From Sorangium cellulosum (GTDB lineage: Bacteria; Myxococcota_A; Polyangia; Polyangiales; Polyangiaceae): 64,000 nucleotides of DNA. The position numbers were made by a program, and so were the translations under genes. Location of the stretch: assembly GCF_004135735.1 (NCBI RefSeq), contig NZ_CP012670.1, positions 4,609,501 through 4,673,500 on the forward strand, read 5' to 3'. The notes under the pieces are model-generated. The model was given only the letters and a program-made list of their open reading frames with translations. It was not told the DNA's origin and searched no databases. This document shows positions 27,455 through 35,728 of this stretch, piece after piece; position 1 is the stretch's first letter, and the number at the start of each line of letters is the position of its first letter.

Positions 27455-30325
27455 TCAGGTCGCCTCGGCGCCGCCCCCGAGCGCGTCGCCGAGGCGCGCG
27501 AGGTTGCGCGAGAAGATCTGCACGGACGGGTGCGTCGGCCCGAGCGCCTTCGTGGCGATCGCCACGGCGCGCTCGATCTGCTGCCAGGCGCCCGACAGGT
27601 CGCCGAGCGCCTGCAGCACGCGGCCGAGGTTGTTCACGATGCTCGCCACGACCGGGTGGTCCGGGCCGTAGGTGGCCTGCGCGATGCCGAGCGCCCGCTC
27701 GAGCTGCTCGCGCGCCCCGGGCAGCTCGCCGAGCGCCTGCAGCACGCTGCCGAGGTTGTTGCAGCCGATCGCGACCGCCGGGTGGTCCGGCCCGTACGTC
27801 GCCTCGGCGATCTTCAGCACGCGGGCGAAGTGCGCGCGCGCCCCCTCGAGGTCGCCGAGATCGCGCAGCACGCTGCCGAGATTGTTGATGTCCCGCGCGA
27901 CGTCGGGGTGATCCGGCCCGTAGGTGTCCTCGACGATCGCGAGCGCGCGCTCGAAGTCGGCGCGCGCCCCGGCGAGGTCGCCGAGGTCGCGCAGCACGCG
28001 GCCCCGGTTGTTCAGCGCCAGGGCGAAGCGCGGGTGGTAGCGGCCGTAGCTCTGCTCATCGATCTTGAGCGCCTCCTCGAACTGCTCGCGCGCCCCCTTG
28101 AGATCGCCGAGATCGTGCAGCAGCCGGCCGAGGTTCGTGCGCCCGATCGCGACGGTCGGGTGGCTCTGTCCGTACGCGCGGATGTCGATCGCGAGGGCCC
28201 GCTCCAGGTGCACGCGCGCGCCCGCGAAGTCGCCGAGATCGCGGAAGAGCGCGCCCAGGTTGTTGAGCCGTATCGCGACGCTCGGATCGTCGGGGCCGTA
28301 CGTCGCCTCGTCGATGGCGAGGGCGCGCTCCAGGTGCTTGCGCGCGCCCGGCAGGTCGCCCTGGTCCATGAGCACGCTGCCGAGATCGTTCACGTCGCGC
28401 GCCACGTCCGGGTGGTCGGGGCCGAAGCTCGCGATGTCGATCGCCAGCGCGCGCTCCAGGTGCCCCCGCGCGCCGCCGAGATCGCCGAGATCGTGGAGGA
28501 CGCTGCCGAGGCTGCGCAGCACGGCCGCGACCCTCGGATCGTCGTGACCGAACACCGCCTCGTGGAGCGCGAGGGCGCGCTCCAGGTATCCCTTCGCCTC
28601 CGCGAACGCGGCTCGCCCCTGCAGGTACACGGCGAACCGGGCGAGGAGCCGCCCGCGCACCCCCTTCGCGACGTCGTAGGCCTCGGCGTGGCCCGCGGCC
28701 GCGAGCGCGTGCGGCAGCCAGCGCGCGCAGAAGGGCCACGTCTCCACGTCGTCGCTGCTCTCGGGGAACGCATGATCGACGAGGCGGACCGCGGCCTCGG
28801 CCCACATCCGGAGGTCCTCGGGCGAGAGGCGATCCCGCACCACCGCCTGGACGAGGCGGTGCACCGAGAGCGCGCCCTCGTGCACGTCGATGAACGAGTA
28901 GCGGCGGAGCGCGGCGACCGCCTCGTCGAGCGTGAGCGGATCGCTGAGCGCCTCCGCGAGCGCCGGCGGCAGGTGCTGCGCGGCGTCGGCGAGGCCTTCG
29001 CGCGGGATGTCGTCCGGCGCGAGGAACGCGCACAAGCTCAGGAGATCGACCGCGACGGGCGAGAAGCGCTGCGCCTCCTGGAACGCGAGCCCCCAGGTGG
29101 TGGCGACCGGCGTCGGATAGTCCATGGGCACGCCGCGGAGCAACAGCTCGCGCTGGTGGTCGCCGAAGGCCGCGTGGTAGGTGGCGATCGACGACCTCGT
29201 CTCCTTGATGGTCGCCGCCGCCTGCACCAGCGCGAGCGGCAGATCGCCGAGCGTCTCCGCGAGCTTCTCGGCGGCGCGCGCGTCGCTCTGCCCGGTCCGG
29301 GCGAGCAGGAACTTCACCGAGTCGGCGCGATCCAGCGCCGGCACGGTGAGCGGCGTCGCGATGCCACGAAAGCTCGGGTTGCGCGAGGTGATCAGGATGT
29401 GCCCGGTGCGCGGGTGCGGCAGGTACGGGGCGACGTCCTTCGGATCGTTGACGTTGTCGAGGACGAGGAGCCACCGGTCGTTGCGGGACAGCCAGGAGCG
29501 GACGGCCTCGATCGCGATCCGCTGATCGGCCTCGTCCTGCTCGGGGAGCCCGAGCGCGGCGGCGAGGCGGGCGAAGTCCTCGGCCGCCGTGGCCGGCTCC
29601 TCCGCGCGGACCCACCACACGACGTTGTACTGGCTCGCGTAACGGTGCGCGTACTCCGCCGCGAGTTGCGTCTTGCCGATCCCGCCGAGGCCGCTGATCG
29701 CCTGGGTGAGCGCCGCGGGCCCGCCGGTGGTGAGCGCGCTCCGCAGCTCGTTGAGGAGCTGGTCGCGCCCGGTGAAGCTCGGATTGCGCGGCGGCAGCTT
29801 CTTGATGTGCGGCTCCGCGTCGGGCGAGCTCGACGGACGGCGGGCGGCCGGCCACGCCGCTGGCGGCTCCGTCTCGCGGACGGCGCTCCGGATCCCCTTG
29901 GCGATCTCGGTGAAGGCCTCGCTCTGGTTGGGGTAGCTGGTCACGGGCCGCGCGCGGTGGGGCAGCGGCTGCAGCGCCCCGAGCACCGTCTTCTCCCAGG
30001 GGCAGGGCCGCAAGATGACCGGAATGACGCGGCACTCCCCCGCCTCGTGCCGGGCGATCGCCTCCCGGATCTCCGGAGAGAGCCACGCGTCGGCGTGGAG
30101 GAAATCCGCGCTCACGAGGAGGAGGACGATCCGCGCCTCGCGCAGCTTCGCGGCGCTGGCCTCGCGCCGCTCCTTGCCGCCGCCGAGCGCGAACCCCTGG
30201 TACGTCCGGATGACCCCCTGCCGCTTGAGCGCGTCGAGGTGGGTCTCGAGCTTGGGCCGCAGGTCCTCGTCCCTCGGGGAGTAGGAGAAGAACACGTCGG
30301 CGGGGCTCATCGCCAAGGCAACCAT
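27455..30325 (-). CDS. TIR - NB-ARC - TPR protein (bacterial NLR-like STAND NTPase)
   Basis: 956 aa. N-terminal TIR domain (about 9-148; VFFSYSPRDEDL, IVLLLVSADFL, putative catalytic E85, EAFTEIAKGIR). Next an NB-ARC NTPase (about 180-560): Walker A GLGGIGKT at 212-219, Walker B RWLLVLD with D290, HILITSRNP, GDLPLALVQ, and an MHD-like LSVHRLV in the winged helix. Then nine consecutive 42-residue TPR_10/kinesin-light-chain repeats (about 575-952; LERALAID..YGPDHP..A..LNNLG). TIR domains of this kind hydrolyse NAD when a STAND sensor oligomerises, a known route to abortive infection. The usual W-H-D of the TIR loop is T-Y-Q here, so catalysis needs testing. ATG at 30325 has GAGAGG upstream. Last gene of the candidate defence trio. 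Confidence 0.9.
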   Translation of the reverse strand: MVALAMSPADVFFSYSPRDEDLRPKLETHLDALKRQGVIRTYQGFALGGGKERREASAAKLREARIVLLLVSADFLHADAWLSPEIREAIARHEAGECRVIPVILRPCPWEKTVLGALQPLPHRARPVTSYPNQSEAFTEIAKGIRSAVRETEPPAAWPAARRPSSSPDAEPHIKKLPPRNPSFTGRDQLLNELRSALTTGGPAALTQAISGLGGIGKTQLAAEYAHRYASQYNVVWWVRAEEPATAAEDFARLAAALGLPEQDEADQRIAIEAVRSWLSRNDRWLLVLDNVNDPKDVAPYLPHPRTGHILITSRNPSFRGIATPLTVPALDRADSVKFLLARTGQSDARAAEKLAETLGDLPLALVQAAATIKETRSSIATYHAAFGDHQRELLLRGVPMDYPTPVATTWGLAFQEAQRFSPVAVDLLSLCAFLAPDDIPREGLADAAQHLPPALAEALSDPLTLDEAVAALRRYSFIDVHEGALSVHRLVQAVVRDRLSPEDLRMWAEAAVRLVDHAFPESSDDVETWPFCARWLPHALAAAGHAEAYDVAKGVRGRLLARFAVYLQGRAAFAEAKGYLERALALHEAVFGHDDPRVAAVLRSLGSVLHDLGDLGGARGHLERALAIDIASFGPDHPDVARDVNDLGSVLMDQGDLPGARKHLERALAIDEATYGPDDPSVAIRLNNLGALFRDLGDFAGARVHLERALAIDIRAYGQSHPTVAIGRTNLGRLLHDLGDLKGAREQFEEALKIDEQSYGRYHPRFALALNNRGRVLRDLGDLAGARADFERALAIVEDTYGPDHPDVARDINNLGSVLRDLGDLEGARAHFARVLKIAEATYGPDHPAVAIGCNNLGSVLQALGELPGAREQLERALGIAQATYGPDHPVVASIVNNLGRVLQALGDLSGAWQQIERAVAIATKALGPTHPSVQIFSRNLARLGDALGGGAEAT
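27467..28603 (-). repeat. Nine 126-bp coding repeats (TPR array)
   Basis: The TPR part of the TIR-NB-ARC protein is nine head-to-tail units of 126 bp (42 aa). Units share blocks such as GDL.GAR..LERAL and DHP.VA..NNLG; the central units are most alike. The first and last units are the most divergent, as expected of capping repeats. Confidence 0.85.
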
Positions 30326-30448
30326 AGTTCCTCTCGCGGGCCTTAAAGTCTCACGACCGACCTGGAGCGCAACGAGAATACGCGGTCGGGAAAGACCCAG
30401 GAAGAGACGGTAAGTAGCACCCTCGGCGGATACATGCGGGTCGAACCT

Positions 30449-30475
30449 CCATGCTTTCTTGGCATGCTTTCCTGG
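30449..30475 (+). repeat. Short direct repeat in the intergenic gap
   Basis: The 13-bp sequence catgctttcttgg is followed two bases or less later by catgctttcctgg, differing at one base. It lies between the NB-ARC gene (stop 30486) and the TIR-NB-ARC-TPR gene (start 30325). It could be an operator or a scar of rearrangement; nothing more can be said. Confidence 0.6.
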
Positions 30476-30485
30476 GGAGTGCCCC

Positions 30486-31562
30486 CTACCCCGAATCTGG
30501 CTCCGTCCTGCCTTCGCGCTCCTCTTCCGTGCCGGGAAAGAACCTGCCGGAAGCCTGGACGATACGGCGCGCGGCTTCCATCCACCGCCGCCGATCGTCC
30601 CGCCGCAGCTGGTTGCGGACGACGACCTTCACGAGGCGGTGAACGCTGAGCGCGTGCGGCCGCACGTCGATCAGCGAGTGCAGGCGCAGCGTCGCGATCG
30701 CGTCGTCGAGCGCGAGCGGATCGTACTCGCCGAGCGCCCGCCGCGGGATCGTGTCCATCGGGAGGAACGAGCACAGGCTGAGGAGCTCGGCGGCCGCCTG
30801 GTGGCTGAACACGGCGGCGAGCGCGCTCTCCCACGTGGTCGCGACGGTCACCGGGAAGCTGGCGGGGCGCTCCAGGAGCGCCGCGGGGCGCTGGCGAAAC
30901 AGCGCGAGGTACTCCGCGAGCGGGCGGCCCGTCTCCTCGATGTACGCGCCGGCCTGCGCCAGGGCGAGCGGCAGATCGCCGAGCTCGTACGCGAGCGCGT
31001 CGGCCGCCTCCGCGTCGGTCTCGCCCGTGCGCCGGAGCAGGAAGTTCACCGACTCGGCGCGCTCGATGCCGCGAACGTTCACCGTCGTGAGCCCGCTCCA
31101 GATCGGGTTCTGCGACGTCACGAGGATGTGGCCGCCGTGCGAGACGCTCGGGACGTATGGATCGACCTCGCTCGGCTCGCGCACCCCGTCGAAGAGGAGG
31201 AGCCAGCGCCCGCGGCGCCCGAGCTTGCTGCGCACCGCGGCGACCGCGCGGGCCGGATCCATCTGCTCGTGGTCGGGCAGCCGCATCTCCGCCGCGAGCG
31301 CGACGAAGCCGGCGTCCATCGTCGCCGGGCTCTGGCCGTCGATCAGGAAGACCGTGTCGTAGGCGCCCGCGTTGCGGTGCGCGTACTCGATCGCGAGCTT
31401 GGTCTTGCCGGTGCCGCCGAGCCCGCAGAGCGGCGCGATCCCGCGCCTCGCGAGCGTGGCGCCGATCTCGGCGAGCAGCGCGTCGCGCGCGGCCAGGTTC
31501 CGGCCCGTCCACGCGGGGACGCTCCAGATCCCTGGCGGGGGTGGCACCTCGGAGTGGCTCAC
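30486..31562 (-). CDS. Stand-alone NB-ARC NTPase
   Basis: 358 aa. A short lead (VPAWTGRNLAARDALL, the same entry motif as the NB-ARC of the gene at 27455) runs into an NB-ARC domain: Walker A GLGGTGKT at 47-54, Walker B RWLLLFD with D125, HILVTSQNP, GDLPLALAQAGA and LSVHRLV in the winged helix. It then stops, with no TPR, LRR or WD array, at the point where its paralogue enters its repeats. GTG start at 31562, 26 bp after the stop of the SIR2-TIR gene and in another frame. It could work as a subunit with the SIR2-TIR protein, or be the product of a split of one larger SIR2-TIR-NB-ARC gene. Confidence 0.85.
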   Translation of the reverse strand: MSHSEVPPPPGIWSVPAWTGRNLAARDALLAEIGATLARRGIAPLCGLGGTGKTKLAIEYAHRNAGAYDTVFLIDGQSPATMDAGFVALAAEMRLPDHEQMDPARAVAAVRSKLGRRGRWLLLFDGVREPSEVDPYVPSVSHGGHILVTSQNPIWSGLTTVNVRGIERAESVNFLLRRTGETDAEAADALAYELGDLPLALAQAGAYIEETGRPLAEYLALFRQRPAALLERPASFPVTVATTWESALAAVFSHQAAAELLSLCSFLPMDTIPRRALGEYDPLALDDAIATLRLHSLIDVRPHALSVHRLVKVVVRNQLRRDDRRRWMEAARRIVQASGRFFPGTEEEREGRTEPDSG

Positions 31563-31588
31563 CGGCTGGGCGCCGGCGCTCGGTGAGC

Positions 31589-33094
31589 CTACGAGGGGTT
31601 TTGGGTGAGCTGCTCGACCTGCTTCCGGATGCCCTTGGCGATGTCGGTGAACGCCTCGCTCTGGTTGACCCAGCTCGTCACCGGGCGCCCGCCCCGCGGC
31701 AAGCTGGCCAGCCTGCCGAAGGGCGCGCCCTCCCAGTCGCAGGCGTCGAGGATGACCGGGATCACGCGCGCCTCACCGCGCTCGTGGCGCTCGATCGCCT
31801 TCTGCATCTCGACGTCGTAACAGAAGTCCGACGCGAGGAAATCCGCGCTGATGAGCAGGAGGATGACCTTCGCGGCCTCGAGGTGCTCGGCGAGCGCCCT
31901 GTCACGCTCCTCGCCGGCGCCGATCTCGCCGTCGTGCCAGCCCCGGATCACGCCCTTGCGCTTGAGGATGGCGAGGTGCGTCTCGAGCTTGTCGCGCAGA
32001 TCGCGGTTGCTCTCCGAGTACGAGAAGAACACCTCGATCGGGCTCGCCGGGGGCTCGGAGAGCCGCGCGCGCCGCGGCGCGCCGAGCGACGCCGGGACGG
32101 AGACCGGGCCCTCGTCGCCGGACGAGTCGGGCGCGAGATCGCAGGGCGAGACGCCCGGCGACGACGACGACGGCGGGAGCTCCAGGTCGGGGATCGGGGG
32201 GGGCACGATCGAGCGGGGCGGGCGCGACGCCAGGGCGCGCTGCGGGGCCGCGCTCAGGCGCTCGAGGATCGCGAGCGCCCGGTCGTGGCTGCCGTCGGAC
32301 GTGTCGTAGGGCAGGAGCGCGAAGCCCTTGTCCACGAGCGTCGTGCGCCGGTACGGCGTCAGGCTCGCGCTCGGGGCGAGCACGAACCGGGGCGGCGGCG
32401 AGCTGCCCGACAGCGCGTGGATGTCCGACAGCATCTCGTCGAAGTCGCCGTCGGCCCGCCCGAAGCCGACGAGGAGCACGGGGCACTTCGAGAGCACGGC
32501 CGTGAGCGCGCGGCGCACGGCGGGATCCGCGATCGACCTGCCGAAGCGCTCCCGCGTGAACATCCAGCTCTCGGGCACCTTCAGCGTGCCGTGCAGCTTG
32601 AGGATGAACCGCCGCCGCCACGCGACCTCGTCGGTGACGCGCCAGAGGGTGTCCCACTCGAACCCGAACGCGCGCTCGAGCAGGTGGTTGATGTTCGTCG
32701 TGAGCACCGCGCGCAGCCTGTCCCTGAGCGCGGCGATCGCGAGCGCGATCCGCGGCGGATCGAGCCCCTCGTCGTCGAGCGCGTCCTCCACGAACGCGTT
32801 GAACTCCTCCGGGCCGAGGGCGTGCTCCGCCGCGGCGATCGCCTCGCTGAACCGCTGCGATCGCGCGAGGTCGGCCACCTCGGCGACCACGAGCTCGTCG
32901 CCGACCTGGTCGCGCACCCGCTCGATGAGCAGGTCGACGAGCTGACGCCACGTCGGCAGCCCGGCCGCGGCCGAGATGCCGCCCCCCACGAAGAGCACGA
33001 GCTCCCCGCCCTCGAGCACCTCATGCAGCTCTTCGATCGTCGCGGCGTCGTGCTCCGCGCTCATCGTGTTCGCGTTGTCCATAAGGGTTGGCAT
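31589..33094 (-). CDS. SIR2-TIR fusion protein (candidate NAD-depleting effector)
   Basis: 501 aa from the ATG at 33094 (GAGGGG four bases upstream; ATGs at 33082 and 33064 also possible). Residues about 25-275 are a SIR2_2-like domain: LVLFVGGGISAAAGLP (Rossmann loop), TTNINHLLE with N134 and LKLHGTL with H168 at the usual catalytic positions, then VLLVGFGRADGDF. A Pro/Ser-rich linker (about 285-350) joins a TIR domain (352-495): VFFSYSESNRDL, IRGWHDGEIGAGEE, ILLLISADFLASDF, putative catalytic E429, FTDIAKGIR. Both domain types cleave NAD in known immune systems (Thoeris, DSR, TIR-STAND), but they are usually on separate proteins. First gene of a minus-strand trio. Fusion seen directly; immunity is inferred. 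Confidence 0.88.
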   Translation of the reverse strand: MPTLMDNANTMSAEHDAATIEELHEVLEGGELVLFVGGGISAAAGLPTWRQLVDLLIERVRDQVGDELVVAEVADLARSQRFSEAIAAAEHALGPEEFNAFVEDALDDEGLDPPRIALAIAALRDRLRAVLTTNINHLLERAFGFEWDTLWRVTDEVAWRRRFILKLHGTLKVPESWMFTRERFGRSIADPAVRRALTAVLSKCPVLLVGFGRADGDFDEMLSDIHALSGSSPPPRFVLAPSASLTPYRRTTLVDKGFALLPYDTSDGSHDRALAILERLSAAPQRALASRPPRSIVPPPIPDLELPPSSSSPGVSPCDLAPDSSGDEGPVSVPASLGAPRRARLSEPPASPIEVFFSYSESNRDLRDKLETHLAILKRKGVIRGWHDGEIGAGEERDRALAEHLEAAKVILLLISADFLASDFCYDVEMQKAIERHERGEARVIPVILDACDWEGAPFGRLASLPRGGRPVTSWVNQSEAFTDIAKGIRKQVEQLTQNPS

Positions 33095-33341
33095 CGAGCC
33101 CCTCGAGTCTATCGCTCCTCGGCGCCCGGCGCACTTTTGCGGCGCGTCGCGCGGCCGCACGCGCGCGCCGCGCTGCGACGCGCGGCGACGGGTCGAGCGC
33201 GCGATCACCCGGACCGGCCCCCGGACCGGACCGGCGCGCGCGCAACGTCCGAGACGACTGACCGCCTCCGCGCTGACCAAGCTGCTGGCGCCCGAGGAGA
33301 CGGAAACAGTCCGCGACCCTGGAGCATGCTACGCCTGCGAC
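33095..33341. other. Divergent intergenic region upstream of the SIR2-TIR gene
   Basis: 247 bp between the minus-strand trio and a plus-strand SUMF1-like gene. It is dominated by short CG-rich alternating runs (gcgcgtcgcgcggccgcacgc region near 33139-33190). No clear sigma70 boxes, tRNA or attachment-site-like repeat were seen. Confidence 0.45.
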
Positions 33342-34310
33342 ATGCGTCCGGCGCCTCTCCTTGTGCTGGCCACGCTGGCCTCGCTTTTCGCGGTCTCCAT
33401 GATCGGAGCGGCCGCCCCGCCGCGCCCCTCGCGAGCGCGCGCCCCGCGCCTCCCCGCGGAGGGCGAGGCCGTGCTCTCGACGGGCGCCGGGGGGCGGCGC
33501 GCGCGCGCCCCCTCGAGCGTCGTCGCGCTGCGCGCCCCCGGCCCCCCCGCCGTCCTCGTGCGCGCGGGCAGCTTCACGATGGGATCGAGCGAGGTCGAGA
33601 TCACGCACGCGGTGACGCTCTGCAAGCTCGAGCCGGCCGGTGAGCTGTGCGTCGACGAGCTCGAGGCGAGCTTCGCGAACGAGCTCGTGCCCCACGAGGT
33701 GTACCTCTCCGATTTCTGGATCGACCGCACCGAGGTGACCGTCGCCAGCTACCGGCGGTGCGTCTCGGCCGGACTGTGCAACGAGCCGCCTTACGCGTCC
33801 GGCGGGCGGCGCTTCGATCGTCCGGACTACCCGGTGGTCCTCGTGTCGTGGAGCGACGCGCAGCGCTACTGCGCCTGGGCGGGCGGTCGCCTCCCGACCG
33901 AGGCCGAGTGGGAGCGGGCCGCGCGCGGCGCGGCGGGGCGTCGCTACCCGTGGGGCAACGTGTACAACCCCTTCCATGCGAACCACGGGCGGCTGTCGTT
34001 CGACGAGCTCGACGACGGCGACGGCTTCCTCGAGCTCGCGCCGGTGGGCTCGCTCATCGCCGGACGAACCCCGGACGGCATCGACGACCTCGCGGGCAAC
34101 GTCGAGGAGTGGGTCGCGGACTACTACGCTCCCGAGTATCCGAGCGGCAGCGCGGCGAACCCGCGCGGGCCCGACATGGGCGAGGAGCGCGTGGTGCGGG
34201 GCGGCAGCTTCGCCCACGGCCGGCCCTGGCTGCGCGGCGCGGCGCGAGGGCACGACGCGCCGGCCAGCCGCCGCACCACGCGCGGCTTCCGCTGCGCGCG
34301 CGACGCCTGA
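33342..34310 (+). CDS. Secreted SUMF1/FGE-like domain protein
   Basis: 322 aa. Signal peptide or anchor at 7-24 (LLVLATLASLFAVSMIGAAA), a disordered Arg/Ala segment, then a SUMF1-like domain starting at VRAGSFTMGSS and running through WIDRTEVTVASYRRC, RLPTEAEWERAARG, RYPWGN, DLAGNVEEWVADYY, RVVRGGSF and TTRGFRCARD. Unlike FGE, no Cys is present after RGGSF, so it is a SUMF1-fold protein of other function. ATG at 33342. It is divergent from the SIR2-TIR gene and followed by a phosphoesterase. Not closely similar to the pair at 916-2995, which carry an extra Cys-rich region. Confidence 0.88.
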   Translation: MRPAPLLVLATLASLFAVSMIGAAAPPRPSRARAPRLPAEGEAVLSTGAGGRRARAPSSVVALRAPGPPAVLVRAGSFTMGSSEVEITHAVTLCKLEPAGELCVDELEASFANELVPHEVYLSDFWIDRTEVTVASYRRCVSAGLCNEPPYASGGRRFDRPDYPVVLVSWSDAQRYCAWAGGRLPTEAEWERAARGAAGRRYPWGNVYNPFHANHGRLSFDELDDGDGFLELAPVGSLIAGRTPDGIDDLAGNVEEWVADYYAPEYPSGSAANPRGPDMGEERVVRGGSFAHGRPWLRGAARGHDAPASRRTTRGFRCARDA

Positions 34311-34369
34311 AGCGAGCGGGGGCCCGCGCGGCGGTTGGCCGCGCGTCGAGGAGCCCCCATACTGCGCCG

Positions 34370-35308
34370 GTGAGGATCGCGCACCTCTCTGACCTGCACC
34401 TCCTGTCGCTCGAGGGGGCCGTCCCTTTCCGGCTCCTCAACAAGCGGCTCACCGGGTACCTCAACCTCCGCTTCCGGCGCCACGCCATCCACAAGCCGAT
34501 CGCGGTGCACGCGGCGGCGAGGGAGATCCAGCGGCTCGGCGTGGACCACGTGGTCATCACGGGCGACGTCTCGAACCTCGCGCTCGAGCGGGAGTTCGTC
34601 CTGGTCCGCAGCTTCCTGCAGCGCGATCTCGGGCTCCCGCCCGAGCGCGTGAGCATCGTCCCGGGGAACCACGACGCGTACACGAAGGGCGCGCACCGCT
34701 CGCAGCGGTTCGCCCAGTACTTCGCGCCGTACCTGCGCTCGGACCTGCCCCTCGACGCGCCCGCGACGGCGGGGGGCGCCGGCCGCGACGGCGCGGGCGC
34801 CACGTTCCCCTTCGTGCACCTGCGCGGGCCGGTGGCGATCATCGGCCTCTCGACCGCCTGGCCTCGCCCGCCTCTGGTGGCCTCGGGCCGGCTCGGCGCA
34901 CCCCAGCTGCGCGCGCTGGAGCACCTCTTGGCGCACCCGGAGGTGCGGCGGCGGACGCCGATCGTGCTCCAGCACCACCCCTTCCACAACCCGGCGAGCC
35001 GCGCGAAGACCCTGCTGGAGGGCCTGGGGGACGCCGCGGCGGAGGGTCGCCTGCTGCGGCAGGTCAGCCGCGGCCTGCTGCTGCACGGGCACCTGCACCG
35101 GCGCATCCACCGGAAGGTGCACACCGAGCGGGGCCACATCGACGCGGTGGGCGCCACCAGCGCCTCGCTCCTCCACGACAGCGATGAGCGGATGGCGGGG
35201 TTCAACGTCTACGAGGTCGACGACACGGGGGCGATCCAGGGCATCACGTCGCACCGCTTCGTCCCTGGACAGGAGGCGTTTCGCGAGGTCCCCATCCCGC
35301 AGGGATGA
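34370..35308 (+). CDS. Metallophosphoesterase (calcineurin-like)
   Basis: 312 aa. All metal ligands of the calcineurin-like fold are visible: SDLHLL at the N-terminus, ITGDVSN (about 64), PGNHDAY (about 98), QHHPFHN (about 203) and HGHLH (about 240). The order and spacing fit the class III / CpdA-like phosphodiesterase group; a cyclic-nucleotide or phospholipid-linked substrate is possible. The GTG start at 34370 gives RIAHLSDLH, the normal start of this family, although GAGGAG is 13 bases away. Probably co-transcribed with the SUMF1-like gene 59 bp upstream. Confidence 0.85.
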   Translation: MRIAHLSDLHLLSLEGAVPFRLLNKRLTGYLNLRFRRHAIHKPIAVHAAAREIQRLGVDHVVITGDVSNLALEREFVLVRSFLQRDLGLPPERVSIVPGNHDAYTKGAHRSQRFAQYFAPYLRSDLPLDAPATAGGAGRDGAGATFPFVHLRGPVAIIGLSTAWPRPPLVASGRLGAPQLRALEHLLAHPEVRRRTPIVLQHHPFHNPASRAKTLLEGLGDAAAEGRLLRQVSRGLLLHGHLHRRIHRKVHTERGHIDAVGATSASLLHDSDERMAGFNVYEVDDTGAIQGITSHRFVPGQEAFREVPIPQG

Positions 35309-35344
35309 GCCCGGGCGAGGCGCCGCAGCGCCGAGCGCGGCCCG

Positions 35345-35411
35345 CGGGGGAGCGGCGCTCGGACCTCCGAGGCGCGCGGCCCCACGGGGGGAGCGGCGCT
35401 CGGACATCCGA
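35345..35411 (+). repeat. Two 26-bp direct repeats
   Basis: The sequence cgggggagcggcgctcggacctccga (35345-35370) recurs at 35385-35411 with one substitution and one extra g. It lies in the convergent gap between the phosphoesterase and cspA. Confidence 0.8.
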
Positions 35412-35469
35412 CCGCGCGGAGCCCGCCTAGCGGGTGCGCGATGCTCGGGCTCGGAGGTGGGGTGGATCG

Positions 35470-35486
35470 AGCGCAGCGGCTGCGCT
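35470..35486 (-). terminator. Probable cspA terminator
   Basis: A 7-bp stem AGCGCAG/CTGCGCT with a 3-nt loop lies 36 bp downstream of the cspA stop on the minus strand. There is no T-run. Confidence 0.5.
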
Positions 35487-35521
35487 GCGCCAGCAGGCGG
35501 GGGCGATGGCCAGGAGGTGGA

Positions 35522-35728
35522 TCAGGCGGTGGCGCGGATCACGTTGACCGCCTGGAGACCTTTGGGACCTTCCTTGATCTCAAATTCGACGGTCTCGTCC
35601 TCGAACAGACGGCGGCGCCCCTCCCCGTTGATCTGCGAATAGTGCACGAAGACGTCGGGGCCAGTCTCCTGCTTGATGAAGCCCCACCCCTTCTCGTCGT
35701 TGAACCACTTTACCTTGCCAACTGCCAT
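35522..35728 (-). CDS. Cold-shock-domain protein
   Basis: 68 aa, one complete cold-shock domain: GKVKWFNDEKGWGFI (RNP1) and DVFVHYSQI (RNP2). It binds single-stranded RNA or DNA and prevents mRNA structure. The ATG at 35728 follows GGAGGAAAT. The upstream DNA carries a long leader with hairpins and a possible promoter, the arrangement used for post-transcriptional control of cspA-type genes, but temperature control cannot be read from sequence. Confidence 0.96.
   Translation of the reverse strand: MAVGKVKWFNDEKGWGFIKQETGPDVFVHYSQINGEGRRRLFEDETVEFEIKEGPKGLQAVNVIRATA

Noticed and set aside
31589..33094. Reading the SIR2-TIR gene as a Thoeris ThsA/ThsB locus
   Set aside because: ThsA has SIR2 followed by a SLOG domain and ThsB is a separate TIR protein; here SIR2 and TIR are fused and no SLOG is seen.
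27455..33094. A prophage or integrated element carrying the defence genes
   Set aside because: No integrase, attachment-site repeat, tRNA insertion or base-composition break was seen at either end; codon use looks like the neighbours.
33342..34310. A sulfatase-activating formylglycine-generating enzyme
   Set aside because: The SUMF1 fold is present but both active-site cysteines after the GGSF motif are missing.
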